From NCBI RefSeq assembly GCF_028128615.1, contig NZ_AMDP01000002.1:186001-250000 (forward strand): a stretch of DNA of 64,000 nucleotides. The letters are read 5' to 3'. Below the pieces are notes generated by a model. That model was not told the origin of the DNA. It searched no databases and saw only the letters and a program-made list of their open reading frames with translations. Of this stretch, positions 1-10,094 are shown in pieces. Source of the DNA: Enterococcus sp. 5H (GTDB lineage Bacteria > Bacillota > Bacilli > Lactobacillales > Enterococcaceae). Position 1 is the first letter of the stretch; each line of letters opens with the position of its first letter. The position numbers were made by a program, and so were the translations under genes.

Positions 1-1
1 T

Positions 2-940
2 CACCATGTCTTTGTTCATACAGATTGGTATGATTATCTAAATCCAATAGGATCAATAAAATCTATGATGTTTTCTTTGAGTGGCTATGACAAGGCTATA
101 ATTGAGTTTGATGGTGAAGAGTTGTGGCTGACTATGAATACCAGTAGTATTCGACAAAATATTAGTAAAGACAAGGCTTCTTTTATTTTGGCAGCTACAA
201 CTGCCAACAATTATTCAGCAGAACATAAATTACGTATTGGTAAAATTGAGGCAACACTAAATATACCTCAGCTTGAGGCTAATGATATTGAGATTCAACA
301 AGATGAGATTTTTAATCCGTTCGATAAAAAAATCGGTCTGAAAGCGTATGATAAAAATGATGGAGATCTAACCAATAAAATCAAAGCAATATCTAATAAT
401 GTAAACAGCGCGGTTCCAGGTACCTATAATGTCACGTATGAGGTCAAAAATAACCGTGGTGATGTAGCAAGAAAGACTATTGATGTAAAAGTTAACGTTA
501 AAGATACTTGGCCAGAAGGAAAATCGAATGGTTGGAAGATGTTTGCGGGTCAAGATATTGAATTACAATATAATCCTGATGAAGCTTTGGTTGGTGATTA
601 CACTTTCTTCTCAACTCAACATGCGGGTGTGTATAAACACTTTACTGGGACAGAAGCATTAGAGCAAGGAAAAGAATACCGAGTAACTGTCTATGTAAAA
701 CCAGAAAACGAGAAACCAGCTGGACATAGATTGAAAGTATCCTTAAAAGAAGATCCAAGTAGTAAAGAGAGTAGAGAGTTAATTAACGCTTTTATTTCTG
801 ATGGTACTTTAGCAGAAAAGGGATACTATCGTATGACATCAACATTTAAACTAGGGGCGAAAGAAACAGATCCGTTAATTGTTATTGAAAACTTTAATGC
901 AGGATATATTGGTTCAATCAACGTATCGAAAATCAACTAA
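2..940 (+). CDS. Surface protein, C-terminal part (5' end outside window)
   Basis: The reading frame is open from base 2 with no start codon that must be used, so this is the 3' part of a longer gene; about 312 residues are visible. An N-terminal stretch with a 'FSLSGYDKAIIEFDGEELW' motif weakly resembles the carbohydrate/mucin-binding modules of M60-type (enhancin-like) metallopeptidases. It is followed by a DUF5011/Ig-like domain (bases about 270-505, with 'YDKNDGDLTNKI' and 'PGTYNVTYEVKN') and a C-terminal beta-sandwich-like region starting near 'WPEGKSNGW'. No LPxTG, WxL or membrane anchor is seen at the C-terminus. A secreted cell-surface or host-glycan enzyme is an inference; the catalytic part, if any, is not in the window. 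Confidence 0.6.
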   Translation, partial: HHVFVHTDWYDYLNPIGSIKSMMFSLSGYDKAIIEFDGEELWLTMNTSSIRQNISKDKASFILAATTANNYSAEHKLRIGKIEATLNIPQLEANDIEIQQDEIFNPFDKKIGLKAYDKNDGDLTNKIKAISNNVNSAVPGTYNVTYEVKNNRGDVARKTIDVKVNVKDTWPEGKSNGWKMFAGQDIELQYNPDEALVGDYTFFSTQHAGVYKHFTGTEALEQGKEYRVTVYVKPENEKPAGHRLKVSLKEDPSSKESRELINAFISDGTLAEKGYYRMTSTFKLGAKETDPLIVIENFNAGYIGSINVSKIN

Positions 941-1009
941 TAATTAACTGAATAGTTAGAATAGAAGTTCTATATAAAGGGACTAATTTATGTCACTTTT
1001 TTGAAAGAT

Positions 1010-1057
1010 GGACGACTTAGACGTAATTCATTGAATTATGCTCAAGTCGTCCTTTTT
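1010..1057 (+). terminator. Intrinsic terminator after the surface-protein gene
   Basis: GGACGACTT (1010-1018) pairs with AAGTCGTCC (1044-1052), followed by five T. It separates the surface-protein gene from truB. Confidence 0.75.
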
Positions 1058-1117
1058 CTACTATAATAAATTTATCTTTTCGTAAAAGAAGCCAGAATAC
1101 TGCCAATTATATTTCTA

Positions 1118-1126
1118 TGTTATAAT
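1118..1126 (+). promoter_or_regulatory. Extended -10 promoter for truB
   Basis: TG-T-TATAAT is a perfect extended -10 about 35 bases before the truB start; the -35 (CTGCCA at 1100) is poor. GGAGG at 1150-1154 sets the ATG at 1161. Confidence 0.55.
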
Positions 1127-1160
1127 AGCTGAGTTGACAATTTAAAACTGGAGGAAAAAG

Positions 1161-2081
1161 ATGGACGGTATTTTACCTTTATGGAAAGAACGCGGGATGA
1201 CTAGTCATGACTGTGTTTTTAAATTAAGAAAAATTTTACATACAAAAAAAATTGGACACGGTGGTACATTAGATCCGGATGTGTCTGGTGTTTTGCCAAT
1301 TTGTATCGGTAAAGGAACGAAAGTTATCGAGTACATGGTAGATTCAGGAAAAACATATGAAGGTGAAATTACGTTAGGATTTTCTACTACAACTGAAGAT
1401 GCTAGCGGAGATGTTGTTGAAAAGAAAACACTCACTCAACCTTTTTCGATAGAAGCAATTGATCAGGCAATGCACTCGCTAACTGGTGAAATCACTCAAA
1501 TTCCGCCAATGTTTTCAGCTGTCAAAGTAAATGGTAAACGACTATATGAATATGCACGAAATGGCGAGGAAGTGGAAAGACCGCAACGTAAAGCTAAGAT
1601 TTATTCTTTTGAACGCACCAGTGAACCTATTTTTGATTCTAAAAATGGCACACAAAGCTGGGGCTTTAAAGTTGTGTGCGGCAAAGGAACTTACGTAAGA
1701 ACCTTGTCTGTTGATACGGGACTTGCTTTAAGAGTTCCAGCACATATGTCTGATTTAACCAGAACAGCCAGTGGTGGACTGAAAGCTGAACAATGTCTCA
1801 CTTTAGCAGAAGTTGCTGAAAAAATGAAAAATAATCAAATAGCCGAGGTACTGCTACCAATTGAAGTTGGAATCGAAAAATTTCCAAGGATTGATCTGTC
1901 AGATAAATTATATGAAAAAGTAAAAAACGGTGTTCCCTTGAAATTGCAGGAGCTTTCATTGAAAAGTATGCCGGATGAACTAGTTGCCTTATTCTACCAA
2001 AATCAAGTAGTGAGTTTATACATGGCGCATCCAACAAAAACAAATCTTTTAAAACCTAGTAAAGTACTAAGAAATAATTAA
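1161..2081 (+). CDS. truB: tRNA pseudouridine(55) synthase TruB
   Basis: Converts U55 in the T loop of tRNAs to pseudouridine. The 306-residue protein has the family motif GHGGTLDPDVSGVLP, which places the catalytic aspartate at D38, and the KTYEG and GTYVRTL segments typical of TruB; its length fits bacterial TruB. The ATG at 1161 follows GGAGG with six bases between. ribF starts 17 bases after the stop and hemW 20 bases after that, so the three genes are probably cotranscribed. truB-ribF is a common Firmicute pair. Nothing unusual was seen. Confidence 0.97.
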   Translation: MDGILPLWKERGMTSHDCVFKLRKILHTKKIGHGGTLDPDVSGVLPICIGKGTKVIEYMVDSGKTYEGEITLGFSTTTEDASGDVVEKKTLTQPFSIEAIDQAMHSLTGEITQIPPMFSAVKVNGKRLYEYARNGEEVERPQRKAKIYSFERTSEPIFDSKNGTQSWGFKVVCGKGTYVRTLSVDTGLALRVPAHMSDLTRTASGGLKAEQCLTLAEVAEKMKNNQIAEVLLPIEVGIEKFPRIDLSDKLYEKVKNGVPLKLQELSLKSMPDELVALFYQNQVVSLYMAHPTKTNLLKPSKVLRNN

Positions 2082-2098
2082 CAGAAAGAAGTTTTAAC

Positions 2099-3049
2099 AT
2101 GCAAATTATTCCAATTAGACATCCCTTTGATTCGAAACAAATCCCAACAGACGACGTCGTGATGGTTTTGGGTTTTTTTGACGGAGTTCATCGCGGACAT
2201 CAAAAAGTTATAGAAACAGGTAAAAAAGCTGCAACTGAAAAAGGGTTGAAATTAGCAGTGATGACCTTTAATCAACATCCTTCAATTGTTTTTCAAAAAG
2301 TCTTGCCGGAAAACATGAAGTATTTAAATAGTTTACAACAAAAAGAGCGTTTGATGGAAAAGTTAGGTGTTGATATTTTATATATCGTAGATTTCACTTC
2401 TGCTTTTGCTCAATTAGCACCACAAGCATTTGTCGATCAATATATCGTTGGTTTACATTCAAAAGTTGCTGTTTCAGGGTTCGATTATACTTATGGCCCT
2501 AAAGATGTAGCTGATGTTGACCATCTTCCGAAGTATGCGCAAGGGCGCTTTGAAGTTGTCACAGTAAGTAAGGAAGAACTGGCTGGTGAAAAAATTAGTT
2601 CAACTCGGATTCGTAAATTAATGGAATCTGGACAAATGGAAGAAGTCACGGAGTTACTTGGCTATGTCTATGAAATTGAAGGTACAGTTGTTCATGGAGA
2701 TGCTAGAGGACGTTTACTTGGTTTTCCAACCGCTAATATTAAAGTGAAAAGTACTGTCCGTTTGCCGCGAATTGGTGTTTATGCTGTAGAAATTCAAATT
2801 GGTGATAAATGGTATATCGGAATGGGCTCAATAGGGCACAATGATACTTTCGGTGAAGGTCGCGAATTAACGGTAGAGGTCTATATTTTAGATTTCCATC
2901 AAGATATTTATGGAGAACAAGTGACTGTTCGCTGGAATCATTATTTAAGAGACCAAGTCAAATTTGATGGGGCAGAAACTTTAATCGCGCAACTAAAACA
3001 AGATGAGCTTGATACTGCGGCATATTTTTCAACAGATACAATCGGTTGA
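2099..3049 (+). CDS. ribF: Bifunctional riboflavin kinase / FAD synthetase RibF
   Basis: Phosphorylates riboflavin to FMN and adenylylates FMN to FAD. The N-terminal nucleotidyltransferase half carries the GFFDGVHRGH motif (about residues 26-35) and the SSTRIRKLM segment. The C-terminal riboflavin-kinase half starts near residue 185 and contains GRLLGFPTANI and the GECGREL-like 'GEGRELTVEVYILDF' region. At 316 residues it is full length. It lies in a tight cluster with truB and hemW. Confidence 0.96.
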   Translation: MQIIPIRHPFDSKQIPTDDVVMVLGFFDGVHRGHQKVIETGKKAATEKGLKLAVMTFNQHPSIVFQKVLPENMKYLNSLQQKERLMEKLGVDILYIVDFTSAFAQLAPQAFVDQYIVGLHSKVAVSGFDYTYGPKDVADVDHLPKYAQGRFEVVTVSKEELAGEKISSTRIRKLMESGQMEEVTELLGYVYEIEGTVVHGDARGRLLGFPTANIKVKSTVRLPRIGVYAVEIQIGDKWYIGMGSIGHNDTFGEGRELTVEVYILDFHQDIYGEQVTVRWNHYLRDQVKFDGAETLIAQLKQDELDTAAYFSTDTIG

Positions 3050-3069
3050 TTTTGAAAGGAAATATATAA

Positions 3070-4239
3070 ATGGTAAATGAGCATGCAGTGAATAATGCAA
3101 AAGTTTCAGCATATATTCACATTCCATTTTGTGAACACATCTGTTACTATTGTGACTTTAATAAAGTATTTTTAGAAGGACAACCAGTAGATGAATATAT
3201 TCAGGCGTTACTAAATGAAATTCGTTTAACCAAAGAAAAGTTTCCTAGTAATGATACGGAAACAATTTATATTGGCGGTGGAACACCAACCTCATTATCG
3301 GCAAATCAATTGGCTGTTTTATTAAATGGGGTACGGGAATTGCTGCCTTTCAATGAGCAAAACGAATTTACCGTAGAAGCTAATCCAGGTGATTTAACGG
3401 CAGAAAAATTACGTGTGATGAAAGATTTTGGCGTGAATCGCTTATCTATGGGTGTTCAAACTTTTGATAATCAGCTTTTAAAAAAAATTGGTCGCAAGCA
3501 TACTGCAGAAGATGTATACGAAACGATGAAGTTTTTAGAAAAAGAAGACTTTACTAATGTGAGTATTGATCTGATTTATGCATTACCTGGTCAAACTTTA
3601 GAAGGTTTTAGAGATACTTTAAAACGTGCAATTGAATTAGATTTGCCGCATTACTCTCTATATTCGTTGATTTTAGAAAATAAAACGATGTTTATGAATT
3701 GGGTGAGGCAAGGACGTTTACAGCTGCCGGACCAAGAAGTTGAAGCGCTGATGTTTGAAGAAACGATTATTGCTATGGAAAAAGCAGGTCGTCATCAATA
3801 TGAGGTGAGTAACTTTTCTTTAGCTGGTAAAGAGAGTCAGCATAATTTAGTTTATTGGGATAATAACCATTATTATGGTTTTGGCGCAGGTGCTAGCGGT
3901 TATCTTGGTCATACACGTTACCGTAATCACGGACCGATTCAGCATTATTTAAAACCGCTTAGGGAAAATCAGTTGCCAGTGGTTGAAACTGAAAATCTAA
4001 CGCTAAATAATCAGATGGAAGAAGAATTCTTTTTAGGTCTGCGGAAAAAAGATGGCGTCTCTAAAGAACGGTTTAAAAATAAATTTGGGCGAACAACCAA
4101 TCAAGTGTATGGTGAAAAAATTTCGTCTTTAATAGAAAAAGGTTTACTAGAAGAAGGTCCAGAGTTTTTACAATTAACGGAACAAGGTCTTTTTGTAGGG
4201 AATGATGTATTTGAAGAATTTCTTTTAGATAAAGAGTAA
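3070..4239 (+). CDS. hemW: Radical SAM heme chaperone HemW (HemN-like)
   Basis: Radical SAM protein related to oxygen-independent coproporphyrinogen oxidase. The iron-sulfur binding motif is C21-x3-C25-x2-C28 in 'PFCEHICYYCDF', followed by the GGGTPT SAM-binding motif. The C-terminal region has a HemN-like fold. In lactic acid bacteria that lack heme synthesis this position, just before hrcA, is usually occupied by HemW, which is thought to insert heme into proteins rather than make it; that assignment rests on family knowledge. 389 residues. A strong terminator follows at 4261. Confidence 0.93.
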   Translation: MVNEHAVNNAKVSAYIHIPFCEHICYYCDFNKVFLEGQPVDEYIQALLNEIRLTKEKFPSNDTETIYIGGGTPTSLSANQLAVLLNGVRELLPFNEQNEFTVEANPGDLTAEKLRVMKDFGVNRLSMGVQTFDNQLLKKIGRKHTAEDVYETMKFLEKEDFTNVSIDLIYALPGQTLEGFRDTLKRAIELDLPHYSLYSLILENKTMFMNWVRQGRLQLPDQEVEALMFEETIIAMEKAGRHQYEVSNFSLAGKESQHNLVYWDNNHYYGFGAGASGYLGHTRYRNHGPIQHYLKPLRENQLPVVETENLTLNNQMEEEFFLGLRKKDGVSKERFKNKFGRTTNQVYGEKISSLIEKGLLEEGPEFLQLTEQGLFVGNDVFEEFLLDKE

Positions 4240-4260
4240 TGAAATTAGTAATATTGACTA

Positions 4261-4300
4261 GTCCTTAAATTGAGTAAAGAGCTCAATTTAAGGACTTTTT
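4261..4300 (+). terminator. Intrinsic terminator after hemW
   Basis: Perfect 14-bp stem (4261-4274 with 4282-4295), 7-base loop, then five T. It insulates the truB-ribF-hemW unit from the heat-shock operon. Confidence 0.9.
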
Positions 4301-4306
4301 CTATTT

Positions 4307-4333
4307 TTAGCGCTCGTATGTAAAGAGTGCTAA
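4307..4333 (+). promoter_or_regulatory. CIRCE operator, upstream copy
   Basis: TTAGCGCTC-N9-GAGTGCTAA matches the HrcA-binding CIRCE consensus with a single mismatch (G for A in the left arm). It lies 17 bases upstream of the -35 box. Confidence 0.88.
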
Positions 4334-4350
4334 AAAAGTATGTTTTTCTC

Positions 4351-4379
4351 TTGACAAGTCTATGAGAACTTGGTATATT
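4351..4379 (+). promoter_or_regulatory. hrcA operon promoter (SigA type)
   Basis: TTGACA (4351-4356), 17-base spacer, TATATT (4374-4379) with an extended TGG before it. The promoter lies exactly between the two CIRCE copies. Confidence 0.9.
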
Positions 4380-4389
4380 AATACTTGTA

Positions 4390-4416
4390 TTAGCACTCGA
4401 CTAACAAGAGTGCTAA
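4390..4416 (+). promoter_or_regulatory. CIRCE operator, downstream copy (perfect)
   Basis: TTAGCACTC-N9-GAGTGCTAA, a perfect CIRCE inverted repeat, spans the expected transcript start and leader of hrcA. HrcA binding here would repress hrcA-grpE-dnaK. Confidence 0.97.
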
Positions 4417-4431
4417 TGGAGGGTGGTAACT

Positions 4432-5472
4432 ATGATAACAGAAAGACAACAGAATATTCTACGGCTTATCATCCAAGAATACACGAATACAGGAACTCCT
4501 GTAGGATCAAAGAAATTGATGGAAGAAGGAATCCAATCAAGTTCTGCAACGATTCGTAATGACATGAAAGCCTTAGAAGAACATGGCCTGCTACTTAAGA
4601 CCCATTCATCTTCAGGTCGAATTCCTTCGATGGAAGGCTATCGTTATTACGTGGACTATTTATTACGTCCAGCGGAAATTGAACACGATGAATTAGAGAC
4701 GATTCGTCATTCTTTTGGAAAAGAATTTCATGAAATTAACGACATCATTAAACAATCGGCAGACATACTTTCCAATTTAACAAGCTATACAGCATTTTCT
4801 TTAGGTCCGGAAGTTAAGGAACGTAAATTAACTGGCTTTCGAATTGTCCCTCTTAATGATCGGCAAATTATCGCAGTGATTGTAACAGATAAAGGTAATG
4901 TTGAAAGCCAAGTTTTCGCTATCCCTCCATCTGTTACGAGTCAGGATTTAGAAAAAATGACTCAAATCATTAACGATAAACTCGTTGGGCAACCGCTTTT
5001 AACTGTCTATCATCGTTTAAGGACGGAGATTCCGATGATTTTACATCGTTATTTTCAAACACCTGATGGAATGATGGATTTATTCGAAGCAATGTTAGGA
5101 CATGCATTTGAAGAAAAAGTTTTTGTTAGTGGTCGTATGAATTTACTTGATTTTGGTGTGAAACAGGACATTGAACAGTTAAAATCAGTTTATTCATTTA
5201 TGCAGAATACGGATGCGATTACGCACTTACTTTCAAGTGAAATTTCAGATAGCCAAATTGCGATTCGGATTGGTTCTGAAATTGGTAATACCTTACTTGA
5301 TGATATGAGTATGATTACTGCAACTTATGAGGTAGCTGGACATGGTAAAGGAACCATTGCTTTATTAGGCCCAACTAGTATGCCTTATTCAAAAATGTTT
5401 GGATTAGTCGATGTTTTTCGACATGAATTAGCGTCAAAACTTGGTGCTTATTATCGTTTTCTTGATGAGTAG
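4432..5472 (+). CDS. hrcA: Heat-inducible transcription repressor HrcA
   Basis: Repressor of class I heat-shock genes that binds CIRCE. The N-terminal winged helix (about residues 1-75) contains 'SSATIRNDMKALEEHGLL', and the rest is the GAF-like HrcA core ending in 'YSKMFGLVDVFRHEL'. I chose ATG 4432 because GGAGG at 4418-4422 lies nine bases before it; the in-frame GTG at 4423 abuts that Shine-Dalgarno sequence and is unlikely. First gene of hrcA-grpE-dnaK, with autoregulation through the two CIRCE sites. 346 residues. Confidence 0.97.
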   Translation: MITERQQNILRLIIQEYTNTGTPVGSKKLMEEGIQSSSATIRNDMKALEEHGLLLKTHSSSGRIPSMEGYRYYVDYLLRPAEIEHDELETIRHSFGKEFHEINDIIKQSADILSNLTSYTAFSLGPEVKERKLTGFRIVPLNDRQIIAVIVTDKGNVESQVFAIPPSVTSQDLEKMTQIINDKLVGQPLLTVYHRLRTEIPMILHRYFQTPDGMMDLFEAMLGHAFEEKVFVSGRMNLLDFGVKQDIEQLKSVYSFMQNTDAITHLLSSEISDSQIAIRIGSEIGNTLLDDMSMITATYEVAGHGKGTIALLGPTSMPYSKMFGLVDVFRHELASKLGAYYRFLDE

Positions 5473-5532
5473 TAACCAGTAAAATATAGAATTTCTAATT
5501 AATTCTACGGAAATGAGAAGGGAAGTTGCAAA

Positions 5533-6087
5533 GTGAGCCAAAAAGAAGAAACAAACGAAGAATTAAAAGCCAAGCAAAACGAAGAACATGAAGAAGCAAT
5601 CGATGCTTCTGGTGTTTCAGAAGTTGAAGCTGAAATGACAGAGTTAGATAGTACTAAAGCGGAACTTTCAGAAATGGAAGATAAGTTTTTAAGAGCTCGT
5701 GCAGAAATTGCTAACATGAGTAATCGTTTCAAAAATGAACGTGAATTACTTGTTCGTTATCGTTCACAAGACTTAGGTAAAAAGTTATTACCGTCAATCG
5801 ACAATTTAGAGCGTGCGATGGCAATTGAAGTTGATGATGAACAAGGAGCTAGCTTGAAAAAAGGTATTTCTATGGTACTTGAAAGTGTTCAAGCAGCCTT
5901 AAAAGAAGAAGGAATTGAAGAAATCCCAGCAATCGGTGAAGCCTTTGATCCTAATTTACATCAAGCAGTTCAAACAATTCCTGCAAGTGCTGAAACGCCT
6001 GCAGATACTATTGTTGAAGTTTTACAAAAAGGTTATAAACTACATGAACGCGTTTTACGAGCAAGCATGGTTGTTGTCGCACAATAA
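5533..6087 (+). CDS. grpE: Nucleotide exchange factor GrpE
   Basis: Releases ADP from DnaK in the DnaK-DnaJ-GrpE cycle. The 184-residue protein has an acidic N-terminal tail, a long coiled-coil helix (about residues 35-90) and the C-terminal beta domain with '[11 protein letters not shown]' and '[14 protein letters not shown]' signatures. The start is a GTG preceded by an AAGGGAAG Shine-Dalgarno sequence. The gap after hrcA is 60 bases with no terminator, so it belongs to the hrcA operon. Confidence 0.96.
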   Translation: MSQKEETNEELKAKQNEEHEEAIDASGVSEVEAEMTELDSTKAELSEMEDKFLRARAEIANMSNRFKNERELLVRYRSQDLGKKLLPSIDNLERAMAIEVDDEQGASLKKGISMVLESVQAALKEEGIEEIPAIGEAFDPNLHQAVQTIPASAETPADTIVEVLQKGYKLHERVLRASMVVVAQ

Positions 6088-6146
6088 TCAAAACTGTTTG
6101 CATAATATAAATTAACTAAAAAAATTAAAATTTAAAATCAAGATAG

Positions 6147-7988
<1,842 letters not shown>

Positions 7989-8004
7989 TCATCGTTAACA
8001 AGCT

Positions 8005-8045
8005 GGCAAAGACCAAAGTCATCACTTTGGTCTTTGCCTATCTTT
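8005..8045 (+). terminator. Terminator-like hairpin after dnaK
   Basis: A perfect 15-bp stem (8005-8019 with 8024-8038) and a 4-base loop, followed by a weak, interrupted T tract (TATCTTTATTT). It may allow some read-through into dnaJ. Confidence 0.75.
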
Positions 8046-8092
8046 ATTTAGACGCTAAAATAAATTAAGCTATTTTTCTTTTACTTAATTTA

Positions 8093-8101
8093 TGGTATGA
8101 T
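8093..8101 (+). promoter_or_regulatory. Possible dnaJ promoter
   Basis: TGG-TATGAT is an extended -10 without a good -35. TTGACC at 8134 with TAATAG 17 bases later is an alternative. No CIRCE lies in this gap, so dnaJ may be only partly under HrcA control through read-through. Confidence 0.4.
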
Positions 8102-8176
8102 TACAACGATGTTTTTAAACAGATAAGTTGGCGTTGACCTTTTAGAATAAATGGAATAATAGTTGGAGGGGAACTA

Positions 8177-9343
8177 ATGGCTACGAAAAGAGATTATTAT
8201 GAAGTCCTAGGTTTAGCAAAAGGCGCTTCAGATGATGAAATAAAAAAAGCATACCGTAAGCTTTCTAAACAATATCACCCCGATATTAATAAAGAAGCGG
8301 ATGCGGAAGAAAAATTTAAAGAAGTTTCTGAAGCTTATGAGGTCCTAAGTGATTCTCAGAAAAAAGCTGCATACGATCAATACGGTCATGCTGGAACTGA
8401 TCCAAATTATGGCGGAGGCGCTGGTGGCTTTGGCGGTTTTGGCGGAGGTGGATTTTCTAGTAGCGGTTTCGGCGGTTTTGAAGATATTTTTGATTCATTC
8501 TTTGGCGGAGGCAGCCGTAGCGTTGATCCTACAGCACCAAGACAAGGAGCAGATTTACAATATTCAATTAATTTGAAATTTGAAGAAGCGATCTTTGGTG
8601 TAGAAAAAGAAATCAAATATAACCGTGAAGACAATTGTAGTACATGTGGCGGAAATGGTGCCAAACCAGGTACTCAACCTGAAACTTGTCATAAATGTCA
8701 CGGATCAGGTTCAATTAATGTAGAACGTCAAACACCTCTTGGTCGTGTGATGAGTCGCCAAACATGTGATGTTTGTCATGGAACGGGTAAAGAAATCAAA
8801 GATCCTTGTCCTACTTGTCACGGAACAGGTCACGAGAAAAAAGCTCATAAAGTAAAAGTGAATGTTCCAGCAGGTGTTGAAGATGGACAACAAATGCGTT
8901 TAGCAAATCAAGGTGAAGCTGGTATGAATGGCGGACCGTATGGCGACTTATATGTTGTCTTTAATGTTGAAGACAGTAATATTTTTGATCGTGACGGCTC
9001 TGAAATTTACTATGATTTACCATTAAGTTTTGTCCAAGCAGCCCTTGGAGATGAAGTAAAAGTACCAACTGTTCATGGAGATGTCAAACTAAAAATTCCC
9101 GCAGGTACACAAACAGAAACCAATTTCCGTTTACGCGGAAAAGGTGCACCTCGTTTACGTGGTGGGAATAATGGCGATCAACATGTGAAAGTCAAAATCA
9201 TTACGCCTAAAAACTTGAATGACGAACAGAAAGAAGCGTTACGTAACTTTGCTGAAGCTGGTGGTCAAACAATTAGCGAACAACAAGAAGAAGGTTTCTT
9301 TGATAAAATGAAAGATGCTTTCGGCGGTAAAAAGAAAAAATAA
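8177..9343 (+). CDS. dnaJ: Chaperone DnaJ (Hsp40)
   Basis: Co-chaperone that stimulates DnaK ATPase. J domain at residues 1-70 with the HPD tripeptide at 34-36; Gly/Phe-rich region about 75-125; a zinc-binding region with four CxxCxGxG-type motifs ([32 protein letters not shown]); then the C-terminal substrate-binding domains and a short lysine-rich tail. 388 residues, a full-length class I DnaJ. GGAGG lies before the ATG. It is separated from dnaK by 188 bases that contain a hairpin and promoter-like sequences. Confidence 0.98.
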   Translation: MATKRDYYEVLGLAKGASDDEIKKAYRKLSKQYHPDINKEADAEEKFKEVSEAYEVLSDSQKKAAYDQYGHAGTDPNYGGGAGGFGGFGGGGFSSSGFGGFEDIFDSFFGGGSRSVDPTAPRQGADLQYSINLKFEEAIFGVEKEIKYNREDNCSTCGGNGAKPGTQPETCHKCHGSGSINVERQTPLGRVMSRQTCDVCHGTGKEIKDPCPTCHGTGHEKKAHKVKVNVPAGVEDGQQMRLANQGEAGMNGGPYGDLYVVFNVEDSNIFDRDGSEIYYDLPLSFVQAALGDEVKVPTVHGDVKLKIPAGTQTETNFRLRGKGAPRLRGGNNGDQHVKVKIITPKNLNDEQKEALRNFAEAGGQTISEQQEEGFFDKMKDAFGGKKKK

Positions 9344-9353
9344 ATAATTAAAC

Positions 9354-9397
9354 GTCTGGTATTAACTATGCAAGTTAGTTAGTATCAGACATTTTTT
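9354..9397 (+). terminator. Intrinsic terminator after dnaJ
   Basis: Stem of about 16 bp (9354-9369 with 9375-9390, including G-U pairs), followed by A and six T. Confidence 0.85.
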
Positions 9398-9479
9398 GTT
9401 CATTAGGCAGAAAGTTTTTAGCAGAAACTAGCTAGAGGTATAATGATTCAGGATAAAAAAACTTTATGAGGTGATAAAT

Positions 9480-10079
9480 ATGAAACTATTACTAATTGGA
9501 CATACAGGAACATTAGGCACAGGTGTTTATAATTATTTTGCTGATAAAGAAGAAGTCATCACTGCTAGTCGTTCAAAAGGGGATGTGCAAGTAGATATTA
9601 CTGATCCAAAAAGTATTCAACAAATGTTTGATAATGTTGGAAAAGTAGATGCAATCATCTCTACGGCGGGCGCAACTACTTTTGAACCGTTAAATCAATT
9701 AACGCCTGAGAAAAATCATTTTTCTATTATGAGTAAATTAGAAGGACAGGTAAACCTTGTTTTAATTGGGCAACATTTTTTGAACCCTAATGGCAGTATT
9801 ACTTTAACTTCTGGTATTTTAATGGATGAATTTATTCCGACAGGTACATCATCTGCGATGGTTAATGGAGCCTTAACTTCTTTTGTCAAGGCAGCCTCAC
9901 TTGAATGTCAGCAAGGTATAAGGATCAATGCAGTCAGTCCTAATGCTCTTTTAGAATCTTGGTCTGATTATCAAGACTATTTTAAGGGATTTGTTCCTGT
10001 AGCCATTAAAGATGTTATTCCGGCATTCGAAAAGTCAATCTATGGAATTATGACGGGTGAAACTTTTAAAGTTTATTAA
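9480..10079 (+). CDS. Short-chain dehydrogenase-like protein (SDR family)
   Basis: A 199-residue Rossmann-fold protein opening with MKLLLIGHTGTLGTGV, an atypical NAD(P)-binding glycine motif near the N-terminus, and an AGATTFEPL segment equivalent to the SDR NAG motif. A serine is present in 'LTSGILMD', but the YxxxK catalytic pair is not evident: the equivalent helix reads 'SAMVNGALTSFVKAA', with no tyrosine. It may be a noncanonical reductase or an NAD(P)-binding sensor. ATG 9480 was chosen over GTG 9471, which lies inside the GAGGTG Shine-Dalgarno sequence. TATAAT at 9439-9444 could be its -10. It converges on the WYL regulator gene. Confidence 0.85.
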   Translation: MKLLLIGHTGTLGTGVYNYFADKEEVITASRSKGDVQVDITDPKSIQQMFDNVGKVDAIISTAGATTFEPLNQLTPEKNHFSIMSKLEGQVNLVLIGQHFLNPNGSITLTSGILMDEFIPTGTSSAMVNGALTSFVKAASLECQQGIRINAVSPNALLESWSDYQDYFKGFVPVAIKDVIPAFEKSIYGIMTGETFKVY

Positions 10080-10094
10080 ATTATGCTAAAACAG

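Noticed and set aside
4362-4559. 65-codon frame starting before hrcA
   Set aside because: It lies in the hrcA promoter, CIRCE site and first codons in another frame; no Shine-Dalgarno sequence.
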